Origin: Tubiluchus corallicola
Taxonomy: Eukaryota > Priapulida > Priapulimorpha > Priapulimorphida > Tubiluchidae
NCBI GenBank assembly: GCA_030141605.1
Contig: JAQGDQ010000140.1
Coordinates: forward strand, 201,001-261,000
Length of the DNA stretch: 60,000 nucleotides
Direction: 5' to 3'
Below are positions 1-12,369 of this stretch, one piece after another (position 1 is the stretch's first letter; each line of letters begins with the position of its first letter). The translations under genes were made by a program, and so were the position numbers. The notes beneath the pieces are model-generated. The model ran no database searches and was not told the origin of the DNA. It was given only the letters and a program-made list of their open reading frames with translations.

Positions 1-2494
1 AAACCTTGCTAACAAACCTGTGCCATGTTTGCTGGTTTGTGGTTAACTGTGATGGAAGGTTAAACAACTCATTGATATTTCTGTATACTTTAAAAAAACA
101 GTATATACATATAATTATTCGCTGTTTATTTAACCCAGAACTAATACTAGTATTATATGAAGAATCTAAAGGCTTGTGGTGCATAGTGTAAAATGTTTTT
201 GGAAGAATAGAAACTGCATGAACTAGGGAGAATACCAGGTAGGTTGCTCACACCACATATCTTATTCTCAACATAAAAGTTGCCTGCAAAAGCACAACAA
301 ACACATATTTGGCAACGTTATGTACAAAAGCTCGGAAAGCCAACTGGCCAGGTAAGGTTTTAGCCTACAATTTAGTTGCCTGAGACTGGTTGAAATAAAA
401 TGTCATGCATACTGGTTAAAATAAAATAAAATAAGTAGGTGATAGAAGTTCAAACTGTAAAAGAAAGAGAAATAAATGAATTTTATATCTGAAATTTAGT
501 GTGTTCTTTGCATGAGATTAAATTTAATGTTGCAGCAAAAGAATGTAATGCATGACTAACAGATTAGTAGACTAACAGATTAGTAGACTAACAGACTAAC
601 ATGACATGTACAGTGAAGCTATTTATAACCACAATGATTAGTAAACTAATTAACAATTGAATAAATTAATAATCGTGTACTTGACGACACATTATAAAAT
701 TAAGAAAAACATTATAAACAAAAGTGAAATCAATCATTTAATCAGCAATAGTTAGTTTTCATACATATGAAAGTGGGAAATGAATAAGCTTGTGAAACTC
801 TTAAAAATAGCATATACACTATAAGACTTAATATTTTGATAGGGCTTTCACTGAATGAGTTCTTTCAACAGGGTTCAAGCAGCATGGTTTCTAGAGCTGT
901 AAATAAAACCATATATAAGGTTTGTGTATGACCGTGTGCTTATTTTTTGGGAATATTTAAAGAAAAGAAGAAACCTCAGTTGAGAAATTTTAGTGAAAAA
1001 GGTGTCACAATCCAAAGTAATTAACGCAGGAAATAAAAAGCATTTTTAGGAAAAAAGACAAGCATGAAAACGTTAATGCATGTAATAAACCATTTCTATA
1101 AAAAAATCGCTTTTGCAGAGGCATACAATAAATTTTTTTTAATGGCACAACCTTCGTGTACCTGCACAGGTATCACCATATAACTTCTTAGTTAGAACAG
1201 ACTTAGTGAAATAAAGAATAATTATGTGGATCTATAAATTATGGATAAGATAGGCACTCAGATAGAAGAAATATTTCTAAAAATCATTTTTTGTAGTCAG
1301 TTTTGATAAAAAATAATGCTTTGAATAAAAAAATAATAATAAAACAACTAAGTGGCTGATTAAAAACAGCTCTGATAATGAGTTTGGTTTGAATTTCCAT
1401 GCGCCATGCAAAAGCTGGTAATTTTAACTGTAACACTAACAAAGCGTTCAATGGAAGACGAAATTGAGTAAGTTTAAACTGCCTTTATGTAATGTATTGC
1501 TGTCAGTAACAAAATTTTTCTTAACAATGCGTTTCGTAGGTTGAATTGAATGAATGCCCAAATATTCAATGCCAAACACGCAAACATCACCACAGTAAAA
1601 TTGGCTGTACCAAATTTCCAGTAGCCATTGTTGGCAGATTAAATATAGAATGCTAATATAAATAAAGTCAACGTCATAAATTAATACAATTGGCTACACA
1701 CACATACTAGTCAATGAGTTAAAGGACTTAATCATTAAATATTTTCAATTTTTTTAAAATTTGCTAAGGCATTTCCAAGGAAATTTTCATTTAATGCTTT
1801 AAAACGTAAGAACTGAATAATGAAGATGCTCAGTTTGGAACAAATAACAATAAAAATCATTTCACTGCCACCTATGTTTTTCTTGTAAGGGACGAAAGGT
1901 GGCAGACTGCCGCTTGAGCTCAACAATAAGCACAGTTACCCAGGTTTGTTTATTTCACTGTTATGGCCTTGCAAAAACATTGTCGAAAAGTTTAACAATC
2001 GTGGGATTGTGTTTGCTTCGCAACAAGTAACGCTAAACAGCCAATCAGCATCTGAAGACAGGTACTTTGTATAATATTGTACTGTATAGTACATACTCAT
2101 GCAAAACTGCTTGTTGATAGTCCGTGAAACACATTTAGTCGCTTGCTCTGCAATCTTATAAAATAATTGCGTAAATTATGAATTAGTAATATATTATGAC
2201 TTTTGTGAAAATTGGCTTCTAATTATAACAATGTGCTTACTTGTGTGGTTGTGCACATGTGTGCTTGTATAAGTGCATATATGTGTGCACTATGCATGAG
2301 TACAAATAAAACTAACATTCAATATTAGTGTTTAATAACAAATGGCTATTTATTTACAAGATTCTGTTTAGTAACACACCACAATAAGTTAATGTCAAAT
2401 GCGCAAAAGCCAATGCGGTCCTGTTAAAAACCAACTACGTAGTGAAAGGGTTAATTGAGACGTAGCATGAGTCATCAATTTCTGCTTTACTCAC
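1..2494. other. Presumed first intron of the PSMD6-like gene; no exon seen
   Basis: This stretch lies downstream (minus strand) of the PSMD6 first coding exon and is probably its first intron. I searched it for a second exon and found none, so the remaining exons should lie past the left edge. It is very AT-rich, with many A-runs. The only structure noted is a short direct repeat near 557-602 built on ACTAACAGATTAGTAG. Confidence 0.5.
557..602. repeat. Short direct repeat, 16-bp unit, about 2.8 copies
   Basis: The unit ACTAACAGATTAGTAG occurs back to back and then as a partial third copy. It is a simple local duplication with no visible coding role. Confidence 0.7.
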
Positions 2495-2639
2495 CATTCT
2501 CTTTCACTATTTGTATCAATTCACTTTTCAGCTTATCATTTTTCTTATTCTGAGGTAAACTTAAAAAGAATTTCGTCTGAGCTAGTTCTAGATTTGGGTT
2601 TTTGGCAAGACCTTCTTCTTCCAAATTTTCTGACGGCAT
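2495..2639 (-). CDS. 26S proteasome non-ATPase regulatory subunit 6 (PSMD6/Rpn7), first coding exon
   Basis: Reading the minus strand from the ATG at 2639 gives 48 residues beginning MPSENLEEEGLAKNPNL and ending at a GTGAGT donor (phase 1). The N terminus matches the conserved start of PSMD6/Rpn7, with ENLEEEGL, then KNP, AQ and FLSLP in the same order and spacing as I recall for the human protein. Rpn7 is a PCI-domain subunit of the lid of the 19S regulatory particle, which helps hold the deubiquitinating module of the proteasome. The TPR-like and PCI regions are not in this window. The start context is AAAATGC. The exon is too short to stand out as an open reading frame, so the call rests on residue similarity plus a good donor. 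Confidence 0.88.
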
Positions 2640-3948
2640 TTTTCTGATAAATTCACGTACAAACACAAAAACTACAAACGCACAAGGCTACAAACACCGG
2701 CGCAATAGAAGAACTCTTTGTACAATAAATTTGCCTCATCATGCTTGTGACGATACGTGCTTTTCTCAATACTTCCTTCGTTGATTGGGGCAAAACTTAT
2801 TGAAGTAATCAGAAATCCATGCTTTCGCGCTACAACAATAAAATTTAGCTTGACCAGACTTGAAGATGTTTATCGATGAAGCCCCCTTTAGCCCTGTTGG
2901 GAAATTATTACAGTTCTTATTTTAATGACTCTGTTTTCAAAATTTAATGCCAAGTGGTTAGTACTGCACTTTGTTTTAACAGTTTCCTGACGTGGGCCCT
3001 CAATTACATTGGACTTCTAGCTCTTTGTCACACAGCAGTAGCCATCTTCATTCGTTTGGTCAATTATAATTATATGGGAAATGATACATTGGCAGTAAGT
3101 CACCTTTTTCCTCCTAATTTCCCCAGAAAGGATATGTTCCAGTTGAGAATTGGCAATCACTACCATCCATATGTTATTCTGTGTACTCTGTCCTTTCGAT
3201 GCTGCCATCACCCTAGTGCCTGGTAAAGCCATTTTGGCAGCATTTTGTTCTTTTCAAATTGCTAAAATTATAACAATTCACTTCTCCGGAAACACGTTCA
3301 TATCTTCGCCTTCTTATTACAGCATATCACTTTGAGTAGCCATTAACTTTGCTTAGAACAATATGTACGAAAAATTACAATATGTCATTGCTATACTTTT
3401 TATTTTACTAAGAGATTGCACCAAGATAAATATCATACTGCTAGTTAGGCGTCTAACAATTGCCCTATGTGATACCTGTACCTTCAAAACAAAGTGAGCA
3501 AAGATTCAGCAGCTTGAATTGCTGTGAAATCTGTAAATGCACTTAGCTAGTATATAATAGCTATATACATTAATGGGAAAAACCAAATGGGAAATTCAAC
3601 ATTACCACGTTTTCATAATTAAAGCCAAAGAGCTAAAGAAATGAGTTTATAAAATCTAAAATGTTGTTTCTTCGGGTGCAGTATCAGTTAATAATTAACA
3701 CAGGACGGAATGGACGGTTTAATGATCATGGTAGCGCTTGTCTGCAAAAGTCAAGTAATGCACAGTATTGATGAAATTTTTTTATCAGGTTCACATTACA
3801 GTGGGCTTATACAAGCCTTTGCTTCTCTAGCCCACTGCAGTACAATTAATATTTTATGATAACGATAGTGTATGAAACATAAGAATTTAATATAATAGAT
3901 GTAATAATTTTGATGTGAATGTGGCTTTATATTTTGTACTGAATGTGA

Positions 3949-3969
3949 TAATAATAATAATAATAATAA
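3949..3969. repeat. (ATA)n microsatellite
   Basis: About seven ATA/TAA units in a row. It is a simple sequence repeat in a non-coding stretch. Confidence 0.9.
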
Positions 3970-5264
3970 GTGGAAGCCTGTAAGGTTGACTGTTCAGACA
4001 AATGCATCAAATCAGCTTTAAATGCCCATATATATATATCACATTTACGGAAGATTTAAGCATTCAAATTAAGATCGTCACTGTAATAAAACAGTAGTTG
4101 CAGCTTAGTAATAATAACAATAATAAACAGACAATAAAATCAGTTGCATTTTAGAGCCATTTAGTCTGGAATTACTCCCATAAAAACTACTGTTAAGAAA
4201 ATTTGGTTAAACCATAATTAATAAGACATAATTTTTCAGTAACAGGTGACAAAAGCAATAACAAAATGAAAAAAAATAAATGCATTTTTGGAAGTTGGCC
4301 CATTTTTAATATAAGCAGTTGAAATTTAAGTCCCTCTTCCTAAATAACTTTTTAAAATTATTTTTAACATTGTGGTATCTTGGAGGAACGTGATATTTTT
4401 AAGAAAAGACAGGATTCGGCAGACTATACTATTCCTATCCACTACGCAACTCTTAGTTGTTCAAGTATTTATCCATGACTGTTTCCGCTTTGCGGCCGAA
4501 GTGGCTAAGCCAGAGAATTAATCCACTTGCAGTAATTTCAGAAATCCTTATCTTATGTAACAGAAAGAATGCTTTGTTATTATGTAAAATATCACATCAT
4601 AATTTTATTTCATAAGATATCATGCACAGTGTCACCAAATTATCAGACGAACAGAATTAAATCTGAAGTGCCTGGAAAGGGTTGTTTTTCTGAATTTTAT
4701 CCAATTAAATTGCTTATAAATGCTTAAACAAATAGTATGATTGGATAGCCAAGATTCTCCTGGATAGAACGATATCTAATTTGAAATCATTTAGTTATGT
4801 CTGTGCTCATATAACAGCAGAAAAGTAACAAGTCTTATGACGTGGTCTTGTAGGCGATAAATAAAGACCGGACCCAATCTTAAATTGTAGAGAAAAAATC
4901 TAGACTGTTAAATATTAAAAAAATGCAATTTTTTTCAAAAATGAGTTAGATGAAAGAGTTATTACCAGAGAAATGCAATTCTGCATTCGTGCGGCTAGTT
5001 CTTCACTGTACATGCATTTCACATTTGCTAGTTAGATGGGGACTAAATTTGTTTTCACCCCTCTACATTGTAATGGTTCAATTCATTACAAAGCTATTGC
5101 ATGTAGATACTGAATAGTAGATACAAAATTGCCTGCAGATAATGGATGAGTTGTTCAGTAGCAGCACAGGCAAACATATCTACCATCTCAGCACCTGCTC
5201 CACAGACCAGTATCACAGGAGATGCAGGACAAGTTTGTTTTAACTAGTTTAATTTTAACTACAA

Positions 5265-5470
5265 GGTATAATCCACTTATAACGAGGCCCTGGTTATTAC
5301 GAGGAAATTTTGTCAATTTGGAGTCTCGCCAAACATTAGGCTTAAATAATGTATTTAAACCTTAGCTTATAGCAAGGCCCGATATGACGTGATTTTGCTT
5401 ATTACGAGGAAATTTAGAAGTCCTGTGATCATTCTTCCCCTGCATATAACAAGCGCGACTTTTAAAACAA
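5265..5470. mobile_element. Possible pogo/Tigger-type DNA transposon end (relic)
   Basis: The phrase CTTATAACGAGGCCCTGG, then TTATTACGAGGAAATTT, and a second TTATTACGAGGAAATTTAG about 110 bp on resemble the CGCTTATAACG-rich ends typical of pogo-like elements. No matching opposite end or transposase was identified, so this is a tentative reading of a decayed copy. Confidence 0.3.
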
Positions 5471-6013
5471 TGTGTATCAAATGCAGGCGTGCTGGGTCCT
5501 GGTAAGTCTGCAGCTATGTGCATTGCTCTAATGAAGCAGCTAGCCAGCTACGATGATTCGAGCAAGGAAAGGCGGCCAGTTTGTCAACAAGTTAGGTCGA
5601 AATGCTTATTGTCAAATATACTGCAGCTACATTTTCGTGTTTCTACTAACTGGCAGAGCAGACATCTAGGGTCTTGTGCAGGGATTTAAATGATTACAAC
5701 GCCCACGCAAAATGCACTCGTCTATCAGCAGCTAGGTCTTATAATGAATCACAGCATTGATTTAGCAACTTACGCGACCATTTTACACAGGAATTTATTG
5801 CATAAATACTGCCTTAATCCTAGAAACAACAGAGTTTACACACTATAAGAGTTGTAAGTTTACTCTTCTATGGTAAAATAGTTGCTAAACAACAGCAGTC
5901 ATTTAAAAACTTGTGTCTGCCTCAAAAGAAAGTGCTCTTTTCATCATTATATCAAATCTGCCTTATAGCTTTCAATTCTATCTTGCACATACACTCAAAA
6001 ATTTGCGCACGCG

Positions 6014-6042
6014 CGTGCTTGGTGTGTGTGTGTGTGTGCGCA
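6014..6042. repeat. (GT)n microsatellite with CG-rich edges
   Basis: A short GTGTGT run is flanked by GCGCGTG on the left and TGCGCAC on the right. It is a simple repeat with no gene attached. Confidence 0.85.
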
Positions 6043-7145
6043 CCCATTGCTGACTACAGCGAACAATTTTTCACGGTCCCTTGAAACTCGTTATTTGTGC
6101 ATTATACTGCACTCCTTCAACTTTGGCATTTTGCACAGTTTCTGGAGAAACTTTACAACACGATACAGCCGCATGAACTTCAACACAAGACTGCTTGGTT
6201 GCCTTATATTGGCAGTTTAATACATTACTCACGTTAAGTAAAAATTGACTCACATAAAAACTGTTCAAGTACAGACGATGTAGAACATTAGCTTTCACTT
6301 TAATTTCCTTGAAGTGGATCTCGCAAGTTGTAAGCTCAGAAAATTCACAAGTTTCATGATTAAATAAGACAAAACAAATTATACTCAGAGAATACACTGT
6401 AATCAATAATTAATAATTAAGAGAGTTCATTGGGATATGTCTGCATCACAGACCTGAGATTCACATCATAGTTGCAGGGGTGTGATGTTAAACACACAAA
6501 AGTACGAAAACAGACTTTGGGACATTGATGAAAAACATCTTAGATCAAGCAGAATTCTCTATAGCACGTTATGTTTACCAACGCATACAACAGATTGAAC
6601 CACAAACCACAAAATGAATTCCTGATCTTGCAGTCCTGCACAACTGTCATTGCATGATGATTCAGGAATCATTGGCATCAGTCAAGCAACCAAGCTAGAT
6701 AAACAACCTATAATACGCATCAGAGTCTAATTTTTGCTGCACATTTTTGCTTCTAAAGTGACTTGATACAAAGTTTTTTCACCTGATTCCCACACTGCAC
6801 AAAGAGGTTGTGTTGCATTTGCTTGTACCTCATTAATTTGCATTTTGAACCATAAGTTTTGCGGCAAGTCATATTTGCAAATTCTTTAATTTCGTCAGTG
6901 TCCCATCCTTAAATTGGAGTTTGTTGATTATAAATCCAGTCTTGGAACTAGGAACTGTTTTAAGCTTAACTAACTTCCAGTCAAAGTGAAAGTCTTTTGC
7001 GACTTCATATCCATATGAAAGATCATTCAGAACAATGAACTATGCTGTGATCTTTGCTTGACAACCCAGCAACATGTGCGAAATGTTTATGGCAAATTTC
7101 CAAGGGCATTTTCCTGCTATGTGACATCCAAAAAATTATCGAGAA

Positions 7146-8147
7146 TCACGAATTATGCAGTGGCTTGTGCCTGCTTAACCCGCCAATTTGTGTGAAACTC
7201 TTATGACATACGTCACACTTGTAAGGTCGTTCACCCGTGTGAATCCTCATGTGGATTTTTAAAGAACCAGACTGTGAGAAACATTTCCCACACACCTTAC
7301 ACTCGAATGGTCTCTCACCAGTATGCGTTCGCTGGTGCATTTTTAGACTTGCAAGGCTGGAGAATGCTCTTCTACACCACTCGCACACAAACACAGTCTG
7401 TCGATTGTCCCTCCCGCCAAGCTTTGGTTTTCGTCCTCTTTTAACGACCATCCTAGTCAGCTGCGGTGTCTTGAAGGTGGACATGTGTGCCTCAGAATAG
7501 TGATCCCTTATATTCAGAATTTCATTCTTGTCTGACTGTGGTCTTCGTCCTCTTTTAATAACCGGTCTTGCCAGATGGAAAGCTTCGGAAGATGGAAGTC
7601 GTGTCTCAGAACAGCCATGAGCCAGATTTACAGCTTCGCTTTCATGAGATGAAATTTCACTGAATGGTTGGCCAATTCTAAGCGATGCATCAGCATCATC
7701 CAATACAATGCACTCCATTTCATTGTCAACAACTGGTTTTTGTTCTACCTGTTCATCTGAGCTTTCGTTTGCATCTTGATTTTTGTTGGGAAAGTCATAA
7801 TTGGTGTCAGAGTGTTGCAAACTATACTTTGAACTGAAAATGTCTTCACTATCAGCAACAGCAGGTTCACTATGTGCAGCTGGCTGAGCAGCGTCTTCGA
7901 TCAGGATAGGAGAAACATCACAACAAAATGATTTGCCAGTCAATGATGTCTTTTCAGTTTTGCAAACTGCGTCAGCATCATCAACACCTAAGCCGAATGG
8001 AGAATCATTGACACTGTTGATGTGCTGCCCCTCACTAACCAGTATTTTGCAATGCCAAGCTCTTGTATGAGCAAAAAAAATTTCCTCTGCGATAAAGCAT
8101 TCGGAGCAGGCAGTGCACTTGTAATAGAGAAGCAATTCAGATTCCAT
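7146..8147 (-). CDS. C2H2 zinc-finger protein with AT-hook-like motifs, 333 residues
   Basis: This single uninterrupted coding exon encodes a likely nuclear DNA-binding protein. An N-terminal finger covers residues about 9-32 (C11, C14, H27, H32). A long acidic, serine-rich linker follows. Two AT-hook-like motifs, KRGRRP (about 198-203) and KRGRKPK (about 236-242), sit in an imperfect internal duplication. Three canonical fingers close the protein (about 253-275, 281-303, 309-331), joined by TGERP linkers, and the protein stops two residues after the last histidine. An acceptor (TTTGCAG) lies at 8171-8172, 23 bases before the ATG, and a TAG is in frame between them, so a 5' UTR exon probably lies upstream. 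Finger fold and AT-hook type are clear; target and pathway are unknown. Confidence 0.88.
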   Translation of the reverse strand: MESELLLYYKCTACSECFIAEEIFFAHTRAWHCKILVSEGQHINSVNDSPFGLGVDDADAVCKTEKTSLTGKSFCCDVSPILIEDAAQPAAHSEPAVADSEDIFSSKYSLQHSDTNYDFPNKNQDANESSDEQVEQKPVVDNEMECIVLDDADASLRIGQPFSEISSHESEAVNLAHGCSETRLPSSEAFHLARPVIKRGRRPQSDKNEILNIRDHYSEAHMSTFKTPQLTRMVVKRGRKPKLGGRDNRQTVFVCEWCRRAFSSLASLKMHQRTHTGERPFECKVCGKCFSQSGSLKIHMRIHTGERPYKCDVCHKSFTQIGGLSRHKPLHNS

Positions 8148-8580
8148 GCTTTCACGTGAGTTCTACAATGCTGCAAAGTACAAATTAAATTACACCTTAA
8201 ATAACATATTATAGTAAGTTTTTGCTTAAGGGTGCCGTTTTGTTTAGTGTCATTTCGTTTTAACAATGCTGATCATTTGACAGCTTTTTTCACATTTTTA
8301 AGTAGTGAAGTAGTGTTGCCTGCAATAGTGTTTTACAAAGAAGCCCTATTACTAAAAATCTTCCCCTATTACTAGAAATAATTTGGCCTACTATAGAGGA
8401 TGATTCACTGTTGGCCATTTGCTAATTGATGGCACTTTCTCACATAGAAATTGAATTCCTCTGATAAAATTAACTCATGTTAAATTGTTGGGCTAACTAC
8501 TGCTGGGTTCAACTCACTTGCATTATGTTGTCTAAAAAACAAAAATAGAACTGCTTCTCAGATAGTGTAGTATCAAGTAC

Positions 8581-9057
8581 TTGTGGCACATGTGGGCAAA
8601 AGAAAATTTTGGTGCCCTACCCTTTTATAAGGCTTTGATTATTTGTTTCGTAGGTGAAGCCACGTTTGTGCATGTTTTTGTGTCCCTGAGCCCCAATTTT
8701 CTTTTTGGACATAACGGGATAAAGACAAACAAATTTTTTCTAAGAATCACCCTGAGTTCGATTTGCAGTAGGCCTGTTGCAAATGACCAGAATAACTCTT
8801 CTATGTGTTCGTCTAGGGATATTACTCATAAGACGACAGTCGCTAAACATTCAGCTCCAGTATTAAAACGTGCAAAGATCATGAAAGATACAAAACACTA
8901 CGGGTTTTCAATAAAATTATTACAATCGGCATTAAGAGAATATAATGCCACTGTTACTCCCAAAATTATCGATCTGCCAAGCCACGTGCTACCCAACAAA
9001 TGCTGTCAAAGTAACAGCATCAACTTTTTTCTAGGGTGTATCCTGCATAGTAATTAA
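8581..9057 (+). other. Unrecognised 158-codon open reading frame
   Basis: The frame is open for 158 codons in DNA that is about two-thirds AT, which is longer than expected by chance for a window this size. I recognise no domain. The first half is hydrophobic and looks like read-through of non-coding DNA; the second half is more polar, with a basic stretch (KHSAPVLKRAKIMKDTKHY). A possible acceptor (TTTCGTAG) lies inside it near 8654. It could be a coding exon, a transposon relic or chance. No function is proposed. Confidence 0.2.
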
Positions 9058-10059
9058 GTCAGCTACGATCTCTGACTAAGCAGTTTTGCTGTAGTTTGAA
9101 AACTTTTTTAATTCCTAATTAATTGGCAATAAACTCTAGAAGAATTATGCGCCTCTCACTCCTGCATCTAGGGACGATTGTGCCCTGCTATACCGAAGTA
9201 TTAAACAGAAATGCAGAAACATTCTGCATGAAGCTTTTAAAATACTGATGCTAGACTTGGATTTTTTTGCGAAAATAACCCAGACAGAAAGCGAGGTTCA
9301 AAAAGTCTAATGTTGTTAATGCTTTAGTGTGTTGTAAAGATGTTTTGGCAGAAAAACGAGAGTCTATGTAACTAACACTAAGATTTTTTCTAAAAAACAA
9401 AAACAAAAACGGAAAAAATGGCACTAGGGAAATAATCAGAAAAAGATACATGTAAGAAAAAAAAACCCGTGTTCATTTGCCAGTTTTTCGTATAACTGAT
9501 TGCTACAGAAATATAATGGTGGTTTACGATCTTAGGCGCAATTTAATTTTGATTTGAATTTCCACTGCCACATTTCTTGCACATTTTACTGATTTAGATC
9601 ACATTCACTTATTTTACTTCTAATCTAATTTATCGTTTAATTTATACTTTTTAAAATTCATAATAGCCTATATGCATAGAAGTAAACAAAAGTACTAGGA
9701 TTAGTGTAAGTTTAAGCTCTATCTTTTCAAAATTCCTATTATAGTATTACTATAGTATAGTATTAATTATCTTTTTCCAAAACTAAACTAAACACAACAA
9801 TAAATATACACACACACATATACAGGCAATAAAAAATCGCCGCTTTGTATTGAGGAATAGTTTCTTGCTGGTTAGAATGGATTTATGCTGGATAAAACCA
9901 TGTATTCCTTGCTCTTTTTAATTTTTAATATTGATTTAACACTTTTCGATTTTTCCTCAACAAATATTATGGAAAATCTTAAAAAGTCTTATTTCCGTTT
10001 AATTCAGTCCCAATTTATTTACAGGTAACACACATGTACGGGATTCGTTCCTTCTAGCT

Positions 10060-10377
10060 CAGTGGTTCCCAAAGTAGGGGTAAATTACCCCCCGGGGGTA
10101 ATATGTTTTTTTGGGGGGGTAACGGGTACCCCTCTGAAAATTTTTAAATCACTCAGTAATGAGCAGGTTCAGTAATTGTAATTCTTGTTTTGGCAACAAT
10201 ACAACAACAACACCTGGAAATTTATTTATGTCACGAGCAAACATAAATAATTTTGCTTGCTTGAGGCATATACGTGTGTTTACTTTTTGAGTTGGAGAAG
10301 TAGTACTAGGTGGGGGTAATGGACACGACCGGGTTTCCCGATTTGGGTAACGGTCCGAGAAAGTTTGGGAACCACTG
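10060..10377. mobile_element. hAT-type MITE, 318 bp, with 8-bp target site duplication
   Basis: The element begins CAGTGGTTCCCAAA and ends TTTGGGAACCACTG, a textbook hAT-superfamily terminal inverted repeat. It is flanked on both sides by the identical 8-bp duplication TTCTAGCT (10052-10059 and 10378-10385). The inside is rich in G/C runs such as CCCCCGGGGG and has no coding capacity. Matching ends plus a perfect duplication make this a secure call of a non-autonomous element, probably not very old. Confidence 0.93.
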
Positions 10378-10439
10378 TTCTAGCTCCATCACGAATTAAT
10401 ATTAAAATCAAATAAAAAATAAAAATGCATCATAATAAG

Positions 10440-10890
10440 CAGGATGGCAACAGTGAAAACATTGTGAGGACGGCAATGATGATGGTGAATTGATGATTAC
10501 AGTAATATGTTGAGAATTATAATGATGACAATGATAATGACAATGGTGACACCATTGACAATAATAAATTTAATAATTTTTAAGAGCAATTATAATGGTG
10601 ACAATAATGATTGTAATGGGTGACAATGACGATATATGACACGCAACCAAGACAAAGGGAACTTAGACAAACAAGAGGCATGAGCTCGAGCTACTTGGTT
10701 AGGCAACGGTTAACCAAGATATTTGAATGTTTAAAGTGTTGAACTAAACAACTATACGATATATATACATGCATCATGATGATCATGGCAATGACAATAT
10801 ATGATTATAATGGTTATGCTAATAAGAAGAACAATGATGACGGCCAATTTAACATTAGGATAACATTACGATAATAATGATATCATAATA
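10440..10890. repeat. Degenerate ATG/ACA-rich low-complexity stretch
   Basis: Irregular runs of ATGATG, ACAATG and AATAAT recur over about 450 bp. The pattern looks like a decayed trinucleotide repeat. No gene is visible in it. Confidence 0.5.
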
Positions 10891-12212
10891 ATTATTACGG
10901 TAAGTTCATAATCATAATTACTTTTTTCTATTTCGTTAATTTTTCCATCTCTTCCACACTTTGTTTCTAAAATCAACTTTTGTTTCCTCAGCTTCTGCAA
11001 TCCATTTCAGGGTATACTTCTTAGTGAAACAGTTTTTAATAACAATTCTTCTCACGTTCACTACGTATTAAATTTTCTAATTGGGTTAATGGAGTTTTAG
11101 CTTAAGTTTAGAATATTTTTCAAACAATGTTTTCCCCCAACTCAGTATTCTGTATCAGAACTACTTTACTGCAAAGGTAAGCCTGCATAACTTGCGAAAA
11201 AATCCATAAGAGTGCTAAAATTGAATATCTCTTCTGTTCTGAAATATTGTAATGTTGCCTTTCTTTTCGTACACTTGCTAACTACATGTACCTTAAAATT
11301 GATTTGAAAATATCAGGAAGAAAATGTGTAAAGCTCGTTGGTAAGAACAATGAACATGTGATTCTTGACCATATTGTTTTGTGGAATGAGAATGATTTTA
11401 ATGTTAAAGAAAATTGACAGATAACTACATGAAGAATTTGTTTCTCCCACAAAAAGTAAGCCTTCAAGAACAAATTGTTTAAACTTTCATTTGTTCCCAC
11501 TTCAAAGCATTCAAGCTTCAACACTTTTCTATTTTTTAAATTTCTTTTAATTGTTAACGTTTAGATTTATATGTACAGTTGAAGTTAATTACAGTTGCAA
11601 ACTTGTTATGCTAATTATAATCTGGTGCAAAGCATGGTGGAAAATTTTATGTAATATATGACCAATAAACTGTCTGACTCTACATGTGTAAGGCATTAAT
11701 ATTACTGTAGAGAGCAACTCCTACAACTGGACTTCGCGAAGTGAATGTAAGAGGCCTTCGCATCAAATAAAATTAGTAGCTCGTCAAGATTAATTTCTTT
11801 GCGTGTGAACATAATGCAAGTTGATATTTTCGAGTTTTCATGTTTATTTCTGTGATAATTTGTTTAATTTCATTCTCATCAAATAATAATTTAATAATGT
11901 CATAGTTTAGCAGTTTACCACAACTTAAAAATTACAACTTTCAGAGTTTCATTACAGCACTGTGATTTTTTATATTCAAGTAGTGAAATACAGTTATGAT
12001 ACATTATGTACAATACACTACAATCTGATGCTGCAATAACACAACAACATTTGATTTACAGCAAAAAATATAAAAAAACAATACAACATATGCATTTTAC
12101 ATCAAACTAACATTATTAATGAGAAAAAAGCAAAAAATTACTACTGCATAGTTTCGTTTAAGAATTGTTTACTTTTCAGAATTTCAGTTTTAAATCACTT
12201 ATTGTAACTATA

Positions 12213-12369
12213 CTGGATGTTCCAAAAGAAACAGTGCTGTAAAAATATAATAAACTTAATCTGGAGTTCCGCTAATGGGACTTTGTATGGTGTAATACTG
12301 ATATATGTTTGCATAGCTAGCATTAAAGTTTGTTAGTGCACTGTGCACTATTTCTTTTAGAACACCCTG
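12213..12369. mobile_element. Tc1/mariner-type MITE, about 157 bp
   Basis: The left end CTGGATGTTCCAAAAGAAA and the inverse of the right end, CAGGGTGTTCTAAAAGAAA, form an imperfect terminal inverted repeat of about 25 bp. TA dinucleotides flank both ends, as expected for the Tc1/mariner superfamily. A related element lies at 46987-47231. There is no coding capacity. Confidence 0.72.

Larger units (their letters stand above)
2640..7145. other. Intergenic region between the PSMD6 5' end and the zinc-finger gene
   Basis: The left part should hold the PSMD6 5' UTR and promoter (minus strand), but no clear core promoter was found. An ORF at 3017-3232 (minus, 71 codons) has a good start context but matches nothing I know. 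Other contents are short microsatellites, a possible pogo-type transposon end near 5265-5470, and a tRNA-like A-box string (GGCCGAAGTGGCTAAG) near 4493. Nothing else is recognisable. Confidence 0.5.

Noticed and set aside
3017-3232. 71-codon minus-strand ORF starting MALPGTRVMAASKG in a good start context, just upstream of PSMD6
   Set aside because: No family recognised, no partner exons, and it would be a one-exon gene squeezed against PSMD6. Could be real, but nothing beyond the start context supports it.
4489-4520. A-box-like string GGCCGAAGTGGCTAAG as in tRNA-Ser/Leu
   Set aside because: No B box or cloverleaf follows; at most a tiny tRNA-derived scrap.
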